A DNA stretch of 64,000 nucleotides from positions 44,435,237 to 44,499,236 of the forward strand of contig NC_080185.1 in assembly GCF_950295315.1 (NCBI RefSeq), written 5' to 3'. Shown piece after piece: positions 45,501 through 59,129 of this stretch; position 1 is the first letter of the stretch; every line of letters starts with the position of its first letter. The translations under genes were made by a program, and so were the position numbers. Below the pieces are notes generated by a model that searched no databases, had not been told where the DNA came from, and was given only the letters and a program-made list of their open reading frames with translations. Source of the stretch: Erinaceus europaeus (taxonomy: Eukaryota; Chordata; Mammalia; Eulipotyphla; Erinaceidae).

Positions 45501-48500
45501 TGTGCATGCAACCAGGTGCGCCACCGCCTGGCCCCAGCAATCTCCTATTTTAAGGACTGCTTTTGGCAAATACTCTGATGAAATAGGTTTATGTACTTAA
45601 TGATATGATGTGATTACAGCTCACTTAATGAAAATGCTACTTGGGCACGAGCATTCAGAAAGAAAAACATATCTTTCAGTGTAACTCTATTCTGCCTTCA
45701 TTCTTACATTTGTGTGGATGAAGGGGAACAGTGGTAAATAAAATGTGATTTAGCAAACAACTCACCGAGCATTTATTTAACAAAGTTATACTCCCTTTGG
45801 TTGAATAGAGATGTCAATTTTCTGTAACAGATATTAGTTTCAGTAGAACAAGAACCACTCTCCTCGTAACTGTACCATACTATTCTTCCAGAGTTGTCAT
45901 TTGTATTATAATTTTAGGATCTGGCTCTTTCGTTTGTGCTATGTTATTTTCTGGGTATTTGTGGGGGAAAAGAACTACAAAATGAATACAGAAGGATGAC
46001 AATGAAGGATATGAAGCAGAGTAGCTTAAGATTTCTGTAAAACAGGGAGTCGGGCAGTAGCGCAGTGTGTAAAGCGCACGTGGCACGAAGCGCAAGGACC
46101 AGCATAAGGATCCTGGTTTGAGCCCCCAGCTCCCCACCTGCAGGGGAGTTGCTTCACAGGCAGTGAAGCAGGTCTGCAGGTGTCTGTCTTTCTCTCCCCT
46201 TCTCTATCTTCCCCTCCTCTCTCCATGTCTCTCTATCCTAACAAAGATGACATCAACAACAACAATAATATCTACAACAACAATAAAAACAACAAGAGCA
46301 ATAAAAGGGAAAATAAATTTTTAAAAAAAAATTTAAAAAGATGTCTGTAAAACAAAACAAACAAAACCCTTTCACTTTCATATGTAACAGATATAATGAA
46401 AAATTACCTTTGTTTAGCTATGTACCTAAAAAGTCACATGTGCTTTTGTCCGAATGACACTGTGTGACTCCAGCATGCCAAATAACATGCAACCTTTCTC
46501 TGATTTACAAATAAACTGTAGTTGAAAATCTTTATCATTTAGCACTTGCTCCTTGGGAAAGTCCATTGTGAAAGATTACAGGTTGACCCACAAAACCCAA
46601 TTTAACCTACGACTGCAGAAATAGGCTATTTGTAAATGAACTGGAAAATTATTAAATTAATATGTAAATACACTGAAGAAACAAATAACAGAAAGTGAGA
46701 AAGAAACCATTTTATTTTACATAAAAGCATGTTTCATCCGAGAAAGTAAGTGCCACTGGGCTTTTAGTCTTGGTGATGGATTTTAAGCTCACTTCTTAGA
46801 ATTTATGTTCATTTTTTCCATGATAAGGGTCTGTCATTTACTGCCATCTGTACACTTATTATCACTGATAGTGCTTGGGAAGCTCACAGTGAAATGCAGA
46901 GAAATCGTATTAAAGTAACCGAAGAGATATTGATGTTAGAGAATACAGGAGGTACATATGGATTTTAAAAAAAGCAGAGAAAAAGGGTTCTCTTAAGGGA
47001 AAAACAAAGAGGCTCAGAAATCATTAAAAAAAGTTTATTTAGCTGTTCAGTGATGCTAACAGTATTAAGCTTTGGGGACATTTTTTGAAATGAGGATTTC
47101 CTACAAGTGACAGTTTTTATTTCATCTAAATTGGATTTGTCCAAGAAGAAAATGGGGTGGGGGAGATAGCATAATGGTAATGCAAATAGACTCTCATGCC
47201 TGAGGTTCTAAGGTCTCAGGATCAATTAATGCCCCTGCCCACCACCACCATCACCACCACCATCACCACCACCATAAGCTAGAGCTGAGCAGGACTCCGG
47301 TGCAAAGCAAAAACAAACCTGGTGCTTATTTTATTAATGAGTGATTGAGAGAAGGAGAAAGAGAGCTAAACCATCACCCGAGCTTATGACAATGCCAAGG
47401 ATTGAATTTGAGACCTCATACTTGAGAATTCAATGCTTTATCCATTGAGTCACCTTCTTAACTTACTGCGAGGAGACCCAGGAAAAGATTGCCTATTATA
47501 ACTTTTGTCCTGCCCCCATCCAAAGTATCTTGTTTGACTTCTTCACTGTCTTTTCCCTTGGACATGCATTCTTTCTCTATATTAGTTTTACTTGATGTCA
47601 GACTGTTACTTTAATAAACTGGATTGCACCAAGGAGAATTTGCTACACTGAGTTTAAATTACTGATCTTCACCAAAATAACATCACCGATTTCAGATGAA
47701 ACCTGCCATTAAAGAAAAAAATTATGTTAATGACAATGTTTGGGTGCATTGGGTTTCATCTGAACAATTTAATATAGCAGCAGTTTAGTACCAGAATGTT
47801 AAGGACATTACCAGCTTGAACATTAAGATGACTGGAACTGCCTTTATGATGACCATGAAGGTTGTTTCATTACAATATGATAATTTATATCAAGGAAACA
47901 TAAATGTGCACTTGATTATTTTGAGAATAGCTTTGATCCTTCTGAGTGGTTGGGAAATGTTGCCCCCCCCCTTTTTTAATTTCTCTAACCTTCAGAAAAA
48001 AAAAGTACAATTATTTGGATTAGCCTGTCATTACTCTTTGGGATTTGGGGCAGGTTGTAGAGTTAGGTGATATTAAAGCCATATTTTCTTGTGTTATTTT
48101 TTTAAATCATCTTTAAACTTCATATTTTCAAAAGGTTAGGTATCTTATTATATACAAATAGCCTTACATACTATTGCATATGCTCACTGTCTCCTACTAT
48201 GTAGGCTAAATGTTTGGTTCTATGCTACCTAACACACTTATACTAATTGTGACTTGAAGTGAACCATGACTGAATAACTCTTTATTTACCCACAAATTAC
48301 TTACTACTGTCCCATCATTTTTTTATCTTTTTTACATTATTAGCTCTCTTTTAGGCTTTGCTTCTGAATTTCTAGTCTACAGTTATTTTTGTAGCTTTGA
48401 TTATGTGTGCTTCATCCAAATTAATCTCCTATTACATATTTCTCTTATCTGAGTCTCATTTTTAAAATTAATAAGGTTCTGGCAATTTGCAATGTTAATT

Positions 48501-51500
48501 CCCAAGTGTTCTATTTTTAGTTGTATCTCTCATTGCATCTTCAATTTTTATATTGCAAATAATCATAGTATTTATTCCTTGTAATACACCCACAGTGTGG
48601 TAGCTGTTGTTCATGTGCTACAGAAAACACTTAGTTCTCCTATTACAAAGATGGTAGTTGGAAAGGATATGAAATACTATTCTCTGGTGACTTTTAGAGA
48701 AAAAAGTAGATAGTTATCCTTATTTATTGTCAAGGTCCTTTACCAGTCCTGTGTGTCTGTTTATATATGTGTATTTAGATATAGAAGGTGTTTTATTGAG
48801 CTGGGAAGATAGATAATGGTTATATGAAAAAACTTTCAGAGCTGAGGCTCTGGAGTTCCAGGTTCAATTCACCAGCACCACCACAAAACAGAGCTGAGCA
48901 GTGCTCTGATGTCTCTCCTTTTCTTTCTCCCTGTATCTTTCTCATTAAAGTAAATTTTAAAAAAATAATTCAGATATTTTCCAGATTTCTTAAGTGAGTG
49001 GTAGGGTTTCTTACTCCTATTATTTTGTATTTTTTTAAAAATAGATAAAGCAGAGCAGGGAAAAGGGGAAGAAACTATATGCCTTCTGGGAGTCAGGTGG
49101 TAGCACAGCGAGTTAAGCTCACATGGTGCAAAGCATATGGACTGGCATAAGGATCCCAGTTTGAGCCCCCGGCTCTCCACCTGCAGGGGAGTCACTTCAC
49201 AGGCAGTGTAACAGGTCTGCAGGTGTCTATCTTTCTCTCCCCCTCTCTGTCTTCCCCTCCTCTCTCCATTTCTCTCTGTCCTGTACAACAATGACAACAA
49301 CAAGTATAACTACAACAATAAAATGACAAGGGCAACAAGAGAGAATAAATAAATATTTTTTTAAAAAAGAAACAATATGCCTTTATCTCACTTTGAAATT
49401 ATGCATTTGGTTGCTAATCTTTAACCTTGGTTTGTTTTTTTCTTATAAATTTCTTATTTTTTGTCTTTTTTTTTACATTTTTTATTGTCTTTATTTGTTT
49501 ATTGGATAGAGGCAGCCAAAAATTGAGAGGGAAGAGGTTGATAGAGAGGGAAAGAGACAGAGAAACACTTGCAGACCTGTTTCACCACTTATGAAGCTTT
49601 CCCTCTGCAGGTGGGGACCAGGGGCTGGAGCCTGGATCCTTGTGCGTTATAACACGTGCACTCAAGCAGGTGTGCCACCACTCAGCTCCCACCTTGGTTT
49701 ATTTTGTATGCTCTACACTTAGATTTACATTTGGGGATGAACAGCTGACCATTTTGTTCATGTAGAGCATCAATTCTTTGTTGTTTGAATTTGTAGTCTT
49801 ACCAAACATGAAGATTTGCATTCTTGGGAATTATGTTTGTTTAGTGACAAATTTTTGCTTACCTATGAGAAAGTGTACTTTAAAAAAAGTGCAGATTGGG
49901 GCTGATAAAATAACTCACCTGGGAGAGTGCCTACTTTGTCATTAAGTTTGACAAACGCATGCACGCGCGCACACACACACACATACACACACACACACTC
50001 ACTCACTCATTCCTCTCTCTCTCTCTATCTGAACATTTTCCTTAATTATGGCCCTAGTCACCATTTTCAGCTAACGGGAGCCAGGGATGGGTGGTGAGCA
50101 GGAAAAGGCACAGTAAACAAGGGAACAGTGTTGCACAGATGAAAGTTGTAGCTACCTTCTTCTGGGTTTGGCTGCCTGGGAAAGGGATATTTCCCTTATA
50201 GATGTTACTGTATTTTACCAAGAGGTAACTTTTATTCAGTTTTCAAAGTTCTTCTTACATCTGCCTCTTCTTAGGAAGAATCGGCCTCAAATAATCCTTA
50301 TGTCAATCAATCAGACATATTTTTAGGTGTCAACTTTTGATCTTCATTTCACCTAGAAATGGGAGTTTCTAGATGAGTGATGTGGAAGATAATTTTATCC
50401 CTAGGAATAATTGTCTTATGAAATGATCTTGACTATCAGCAATGCCTTTAGAAGGAGTCCGAAGATGGCATTGTAAGGCATGATCATGCCTGTTACTGTG
50501 AAAGCACAACCCAGGAACTGGATATTAGACTTTTCTGTTTGTGGATATGCAAGTTGTATTACTTTCAAGAGTTGTGACTAAGGGTCCGGGAAGTGGCACA
50601 TCAGTAGAGCAAGTGCTTTACAACCTGTGTGTTCTCTCGCTCACTCTCGCTCTCGCCCTCTCCCTCTCCCTCTCCCTACCCCTCTCCCTCTCCCTCTCTC
50701 TCATACAAACACCTCACACACTGACCAAGAAGTGGACTGAAACTAACTGTTAATCTCCAATATTAGGAGAGAATGACAAGGTTAGCCAGCAGTTAAAAGT
50801 GGTTTATTTGGGCAAAGAAAAGAAGTACTGCTCCCTGTGCATGAATTTAAGCAGAAAACTAAACTATGTCCTAAAAAAGAAGCCAAGCATGAGTGTGGAA
50901 GTTTGTTTGTTTTGTGTGTATTTGTTTAAGATTCCTTTTCATGAGAGAAAGACCAAAGCACTACTCAGCTTGGGCATATTGAAGTACCAGTGGCTACGGC
51001 TGAGGTAATGGTCAGAGGAAGGAGTCGCTAGGTAAATTTAGACAAGGCAAAGTAAAAAGTAGGTGACAGTTGTCTTTATTGGTCCTCTCAAATGGGATAC
51101 CCTCATTCTTTCTGACTTCTCACAGAGTTGGAGGCGTGGCCCAATTCAAGGATCAAAGCAAGTTTAAAGAGGACAGCAGAGTGATTTTTCTGCCTTGGCT
51201 TACTCTCACCCTCTTTTAAATATAGCTCCGGTGCTGTCATTTCTCACAGAACCACAATAGACTAGCCTATTTTTCCATAATTTCCATCTGGTCAGGATAT
51301 TGTAAATATTTTGGGGGTGGGGATGTTTGTATTATTTTGAGGCAAGAACAGTAATTATTTTGCCATAATTAATCTTTTTTTTTTTAACATGATAGGACAA
51401 ATAGAGATTAAGAGCAGAGGGGGATATAGAGAGTGAGAGAGAAAGACACCTGTAGCATTGCTTCACTGCTAGTAAAGCTTACCCCCTGCAGGTGCAGAGT

Positions 51501-54500
51501 GAGGACTTGAACACGGGTCCTTGTGCATGGCAATGAATGCACTTAACAGACTGTGCCACCACACTGCCCCATAATGTTGTTTCTCAGAGTAACTTTTAAC
51601 CTCCTGACTTTGAATCACCTTTTTCTTTTAGTCACCCTTCTCCTGGATTAAGTAAAGGTGGTTTGTGAATTCCCTTTACATTATAGTCTTTTTGCTTTGC
51701 ATCTATGTGGACAGGTTAAAAAAAAAAAAAAGCACTCGGGAGCAGGGTGGTGGCGCACTGGGTTAAGCGCACTTAGTACAAAGTGCCGGGACTGGTGCAA
51801 GAATCCTGGTTCCAGGCCCGGGCTCCCTACCTGCTGGGGGAGGGGAGATCACAGCAAAAGCGGTGGGACGGGTCTGTAGGTATCTATCATTCTCTCCCAT
51901 TCTCTATCTTTCCCTCCTCTCTCAATTTCTTTCTGTCCTATCCGACAACAAAAATGGAAAAAATGGCTGCAGGAGCAGTGGATTCGTGGTGCAGGCATTG
52001 AGCTCCAGCAAAAACTTTGGAGGCAAAAAAAAAAAAAAAAAAAGAAAAAAAGCGCACAATTTATCTTGGAACAGATATTTACATTATCCAGATATGAATG
52101 AAGTCGTGTTTTTTAAATTCTCTCTCTCTCTCTCTCTCTCTCTCTAACCTACTAGGTCACTTTAGACAATTGTGTGGAGGTTGGGCGGATTGCAAACACC
52201 TACAATCTGACAGAAGTGGATAAATATGTCAACAGTTTCGTCCTGAAGAATTTCCCTGCGTTGCTGAGCACCGGGGAGTTCTTGAAACTCCCCTTTGAGC
52301 GTCTGGCCTTCGTGCTGTCCAGCAACAGCCTTAAGCACTGCAATGAACTGGAGCTCTTTAAGGCTACCTGTCGTTGGCTGCGCCTGGAAGAACCCCGCAT
52401 GGACTTTGCCGCAAAACTGATGAAGAACATACGCTTCCCGCTGATGACCCCGCAGGAGCTCATTAATTACGTGCAAACCGTCGATTTCATGAGAACTGAC
52501 AACACTTGCGTGAATCTCCTTTTGGAAGCCAGCAATTACCAAATGATGCCGTACATGCAGCCTGTGATGCAGTCAGACCGAACTGCCATTCGCTCTGATA
52601 CCACTCATCTGGTCACCCTGGGAGGAGTGCTGAGACAGCAGCTGGTTGTCAGCAAGGAATTGCGCATGTATGATGAGAAGGCCCATGAGTGGAAATCGCT
52701 AGCCTCCATGGATGCCCCAAGGTACCAGCATGGCATCGCTGTCATCGGCAATTTCCTCTATGTCGTCGGCGGACAGAGTAATTACGACACGAAAGGCAAG
52801 ACGGCCGTCGACACGGTCTTCAGATTTGACCCTCGGTACAATAAATGGATGCAAGTCGCATCTTTAAATGAAAAGCGCACCTTCTTCCACCTAAGTGCCC
52901 TCAAAGGATACCTGTATGCGGTTGGTGGGCGCAACGCAGCTGGTGAACTGCGTAAGTGCATTTATTTTTTACTCAGTTTTGTTTTGAGTTAATTGTCTTT
53001 ATTTTTGTAATGTATTTTATTTATTTTTGTTTGGATAGAGACAGACAAATTGAGAGGGAAGAGGGAGATAGAGAAGACGATAGAGAGACACCTGAAACAT
53101 GGTTTCATTGCTTGTGAAGTTAGCCCATTGCAGGTGGGGATCCAGGGTTTGAACCCGCGTCCTTATGCACTGTAATGTGTGCACTCAACCAGGTATGCCA
53201 CCAGTCTTGGCTCCAATTAATTTATTTCATATTTTATTTATACACTTATTATCAGTAAGAATATCTCTCTAGCTTGGTGGCTGCATAACAACTCCACCAT
53301 TCCCAGTAGCTTTTTTCTCTCATAAAGATGGAAACGGGGACGGGGTGGGGGTCAGGCGGTAGCATAGCAGGTTAAGCGCACATGGCACAAAGCACAAGGA
53401 CCAGCATAAGGATCCCAGTTCGAGCTGCCAGCTCCCCACATGCAGGGGGGTCGCTTCACAAGCAGTGAAGCAGGTCTTCATGTGTCTATCTTTCTCTCCC
53501 CTTCTCTGTCTTCCCCTCCTCTCTCCATTTCTCTCTGTCCTATCCAACAACAGTGACATCAATAACAATAATAATAACCACAATGATAAAAAAATAAAAG
53601 CTAGAAAGGGGCCGGGTGGTGGCTCACCTGGTTGAGTGCCTATGTTACAATCCGCAAGGACCCAGGTTCAAGCCTCCAGTCCCCACCTCCAGGGGGAAGC
53701 TTCACGAGTAGTGAAGCAGGGCTGCAGTTGTCTCTCTGTCTCTCTCCCTCTCTATCTCCCCCTTCCCTCTCGATTTCTGACTACCTCTATCCAATAAATA
53801 AAAACAAAAATTAAAAAATAATAAAATTATTAAAAAGATAGAAAGAAACTGGGATGAATAGGGAAGGAGAAAGGGAGAGAGAATGAGAGACACCTGCAGC
53901 ACTTCTCCGTGCATGTGAAGCTTCCCTTCTGCAGGTAGGAGTTAGGGACTTGAGCCCAAGTCTTCACATGAGCCCTCACACATGGTAACATGTGTACCAC
54001 TGTTGAGCCCCCACACAAGTGCATTTATACCCCCCTGAGTTATTGATGACTCACAATATAGGCAGTTCTGTGAAATTCATGACTAAAAAAATACATGACT
54101 GGAGTTTCATTTTAACTGGCTATCTTAGAAAAGACCAAAGAGAATCTATGTGCCTTGATTTGGGCACATATTGTTGGTCAGGGCACAAATTATAGCTTAC
54201 TAGGTACAAATTATACCTTTCACATATTTTATTATTTGTATGGCATATCCAGTGTCCATTTTGAAAGTTCAGTTACAAAGTGTCTTCTTGAACTTGAATT
54301 CTAAAAAGAATTGTGGACTAAAGCTTGGCATGTTTTCTTATTTTCCATTTACAACCCCACTTGCTATTTTCCTAAATGGGTTTTGACTAGTCTTTAGAGA
54401 GGGCTGAGTTTCATTGTTTATCCTTTTCCATAAACAGTTACTTATCAGAGGTAATTTAGCAAGATGCTTTTCTTTATTGATTAAACATACAAAGTCCAGT

Positions 54501-57500
54501 ATTATTCAAACTTTATGTACCGGGAGTATTATGATCTGTAACTATGAGGTTCAGAAATCATTCTCAGGCACTGGGCAGTAGTGCAGTGGGTTAAGCACAC
54601 ATGGCACAAAGCACAAGGACCAGTGTGAGGAACCCAGTTCGAGCCCCGGGCTCCCCACCTGCAGGGGGCCACTTCACAAGTAGTGAAGTGGGTCTGGAGG
54701 TGTCTATCTTTCTCTACCCCTCTCTGTCTTTCCCTCCTCTCTCTATTTCTCTCTGTCCTATCCAACAACAATAAAAATAATGATAACAGCAAGGATAAAC
54801 AAGGGCAACAAAAGGGAAAAAATGGCCTCCAGGAGCAATGGATTCGTGATGCAGGCACTGAGCCCCAGCAATAACCCTGGAGGCAAATAATAATAATAAG
54901 AAGTCATTCTCTCCTGGTGAAATGCCTTTTTTAAAAAAATTAGATATTGGGAGAGAGATAAAGAAGAATAAAGACAAAGAGATAGAGGGGGAAATGGAGA
55001 TAGCACGGATATGCTTCACCACTCATGAACCTAGCCCATGCAGGTCCTCCCATGTGGTGGCCAGGGGCTCAAAAATGGGTCCTCGGGAGTCGGGCTGTAG
55101 GGCAGTGAGTTAAGTGCAGGTGGTGCAAAGCGCAAGGACCAGGGTAAGGATCCCGGTTTGAGCCCTAGCTCCCCACCTGCAGGGGTGTTGCTTTACAAGC
55201 GGTGAAGCAGGTCTGCAGGTGTCTTTCTTTCTCTCCCTCTCTCTGTCTTCCCATCCTCTCTCCATTTCTCTCTGTCCTATCCAACAATGATGACAACAAC
55301 AATAATAACTACAACAATAAAACAACAAGGGCAACAAAAGGGAATAAATAAATAAATATTTTTAAAAATTTAAAAAGGGTCCTCAGCCATGGTAAAGGGT
55401 GTGCTCTACCCAGGAAGCTCTATCATAAAGAGTGAAAAGCTGTTCAACTTGTAGTGCCACTGTAGTCAGAATAAAGAGGAAACTGTTGGAAATTGCATTG
55501 GAACAAATTGAATTAGACTGTTACCAGGAAATTGAGAGTTCAAAGCAGAGTTCTTCATTCAGAAAAGCAAAGGGCTATAGTAAAACCTGTCTTTGGCATC
55601 AAAGAGAAGGAAAAATTCGTCTTTTAAAACTCTTTTTTCTCATGGGATGTGTGATTAGACAACTGTATTTTATCAAGTAAGACCCTACTATTAATTACAT
55701 GTTGATCCCAAGTACCAATCCATATACTAGATCCTCTGTAAGTGAAGAGAGATGGCAATATACATTTGGTAGGATTTAACTTGTCAATTAGGTGAAAGTC
55801 ACGCTAAGGGCAAATGGAAATGAATTAAATAAGACTTCCAGTGGTTGGAAATCAAAACCAGTATTGGAATATATTGCAGCTTCAGCTTTTCATCAAATCT
55901 GGAAGTAGCCCTGATTTTGAGGCTAGGGTCTTATTACTTGATGAAAGGGTTTAGAAGAAAGAGAGTTGGTGGGCTAGGCAGACAACATAATGGCTCTGTA
56001 AAGGATTTTTTTTATACCTGAGGCTCTAAGGCCCCACGTTCAATCCTCAGCACCAGAGGCTGTGCAATCCTCTAGCCTCTCTTTTTCCTCTGTTCATTAA
56101 TTTTTAAGTAACCAGGGTGTTTCTTTTTGTTTCTCTGTGCTGTGTATTTCCCATGAATATGGTTTTGCTTAGGCAAGCATAACTTAGCAAAGGTTTTTAA
56201 GTTTGCATCTTTTTTATTTTGACTTCTTTTATTTTTTTTCCTTGTAATGATGCTTTTTTTTTTTTTATTTAAGAAAGGAGACATTAACAAAACCATAGAA
56301 TAAGAGGGGTACAATTTCACACAATTCCCATAACCCGGTCTCCATATCCCATCCCCTCCCCTGATAGCCTTCCCATTCTCTATCTCTCTGGGAATATGGA
56401 TCCAGGGTCATTGTGGGTTGCAGAGGGTGGAAGGTCTGGCTTCTGTAATTGCTTCCCCGCTGAACATGGGCGTTGACTGGTCGATCCATACTCCCAGTCT
56501 GCCTCTCTCTCTCTTTTTTTTTTAACTTTGGTATTTAAAGGATTTTAAAAAAGCATCATGTAATCGTATGCATAATGAAAGCATCCCTCTTTCAGTAAAA
56601 TTTTTAAAAGAAGAAGAAAGAAAGTTGGGAAGGTTCCAAACCTGAAGAAACAATGAACAAACTAACAAAGAGAGAAGATTAAAACAATAGCAAAAAGCCT
56701 TTGGGATCAGACTCAAAATTCAAAGCTGGAGCTATTTGGAATGGGATTTGAGAAATGTGATATGGTTGTTACTAAAGGAGAAACAAATAGTTTTCACATG
56801 GAGTATTTCATGAAAAATTGAAGTATTTAGGGGTGGGGACATAGCTCAGCCTGTTAAGGCCCCATAGTCCTCAGGTTCAATCCCTGTTACCACCTTATGC
56901 CAGAGCTGAACAAGTATCTGACTCTCATTCTCTTTCTCTTTCAATTTAAATTTTTATTACCTTTCTTTATTGGATAGAAACAGCCAGAAATTGAGAGGGT
57001 AGGGAGAGATAGAGAGAGAGAAGCACTGCTTTACTACTTGCAAAGCTTTCCCCTACAGGTAGGGGACAGGGGGGGCTCGAACTTGGGTCCTTGCACATTG
57101 TAACATGTGCACTCAACCAGGTGTGCCACCACCCGGCGCCCTGTGTCCTCTCCCTTTCTCTCTCCTTCTTCATTCTCTTATAATAAAAAAGTACATTTAA
57201 AAATCAATAGAGTGGAAAGTGAATTTTTCTAGTTTTGCCTGTTCTCATGTTACCATTTTTATATTTATTTTTACTTTTCTTTTATATCTTCACCAGGGCT
57301 TCACCACTTTGGTCCAGTGTTTCAGATAGAGAGACAGAGATACAGAGAGTGATAGAGATATAAAGATACCACAGCTCTGGAGCATTATCTAATGTGGTAG
57401 GGACCGGGTTTGAACCTGAGTCTTGTGCTTGGCAAAGCAGGAACATTATTCAGGTGAACTATTTTGCTAGTTCCAACACTTCTTTAAATGGGATATCTAG

Positions 57501-58263
57501 TTCAAAGCATGATTCATGTGCTGCATTTGGCTGCAAATGGCAAACCTTATTCAAGTGTCCTGATCCAATCACTGCAACTTCCACTTCACTGCCCAGAATT
57601 ATATGATATGGTCAACTTCAGCTTCAAAGGAACTTACTTATTTGATGTTTAGTTTGAATTTAGAATGGAACTTCCCCAAGCATATTATAGTTCTCTTAAT
57701 AAGACAAGACCAAGGTTAAGGGAGACAAGAAATTGGATTAGCAACTGGCAGTGTTTCCAGTAAATACTGCTATTTTTTTTTCCAAGTCAGTCTAAATTTT
57801 GTGCTTTTGACCAGAGACCACTTAGCGACCCTTTTTCTTTCTGTCTTTTAAGAGAACATCACATTTTCTGTCACTTTGCGCTATTGTTCTATTCTTGAGG
57901 TTCTTACAGACTGACATATTTAACAGTTGAGGTCATGTCTCCAATACACTTTCTGTTAAAGATAATGAAACTACTTGTCAGAAAATATCCCTAATAATAA
58001 AAATAAGCAGTAAAAGTAAAGTAAGTAATTTAAACAATTTTAACTTCATATTTAAAACTTCCAATCATGTTCAAGTTAAGAGTAGTACTAGCTACAGTGT
58101 TACTGGTTATATACAAACTATTGTTTAAATGTTGGGGACAGGTGGTAGCACACTTGGTGGAGCGCACATATTACAGTGCTCAAAGACCCAGGTTCAAGCC
58201 CTCATTCTCCACCTGCAGGGGAAAAGCTTCATGAGTAGTGCAGCAAGGCTGCAGGTATTTTTC

Positions 58264-58296
<33 letters not shown>

Positions 58297-59083
58297 TTCT
58301 CTCTCTCTCTCTAATATCTTTATTTATTGGATAGAGACAGCCAGAAATTGAGAGGAAGGAAGTTAATAGAAAGGGCGAGAGACAGAGAGTCACCTGCGAC
58401 ACTGCTTCACCACTCACAAAGCTTTCCCCCTGCAGGTGGGGACTGGAGGCTTGAACCTGGGTCCTTGCACATTGTAACATGTGCATTCCACCAAGTGCCC
58501 CACCACCCGGCCTCTTCTTTCCCTCTCTATCTCCTCCTCCTCTCCTCTCAATTTCTTGCTTGTTCTGTCCAACAATAAATAAATTTAAAAAGCTACTGTT
58601 TAAATAGGGAAATGTAGACACATTCATGTCAGTGAACATTTAGTGCTCTGAGTGTAGAATAAAACAATGAGTGTCAGGTCACACACCAGACAACACATTT
58701 CTAGTCTCAATTTAAAATGTTCCTTCTTATCTATCTTTTGTTTGTTTGTTTGTTTCCTATGTTTTGCATCAACATAGGAACAAGAACTGAAGCAGTTTTC
58801 TTATACTTTTTCATCCTTTCACATTTTCAGAGCAAAGAGACAAGAGAAATATCAAGTCAGAGCCATTTAGCAAGATACTAGAAGAAAAATCCTAACAGTT
58901 TCTGCAGTGACATAAAGTCAATGGTTTAATGATTCATGTTATTATTATAACCACAGAGGTTAACATAAGAGACCCTCAAAGACTCTCTCATAACTATAAT
59001 GGTTACGCTTCTGTTAGTTGGATGTTATTTGTTCTACTTAAGAGGGAGAAAGATGTAGTTGCTAAATGGAAAATAAAAAGGAA

Positions 59084-59129
<46 letters not shown>

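Larger units (their letters stand above)
58131..58592 (+). mobile_element. SINE-B, split by another SINE-B
   Basis: GTTGGGGACAGGTGGTAGCA head; the CT run contains TGTC repeats, and the tail resumes at 58516. CTATTGTTTAAAT (58118-58130) and CTACTGTTTAAAT (58593-58605) flank the whole. Confidence 0.88.

Noticed and set aside
52162..52542. 126-codon and 87-codon frames antisense to exon d, and a 101-codon frame antisense to exon f
   Set aside because: Shadows of the KLHL13 coding strand with its higher GC content; no independent gene signal.
56248..56558. Inverted TGATGCTTTTTT / AAAAAAGCATCA around a repeat E copy as transposon termini
   Set aside because: The element is a 5'-truncated retrotransposon; 12 bases rich in T/A can match by chance, and no target duplication lies outside them.
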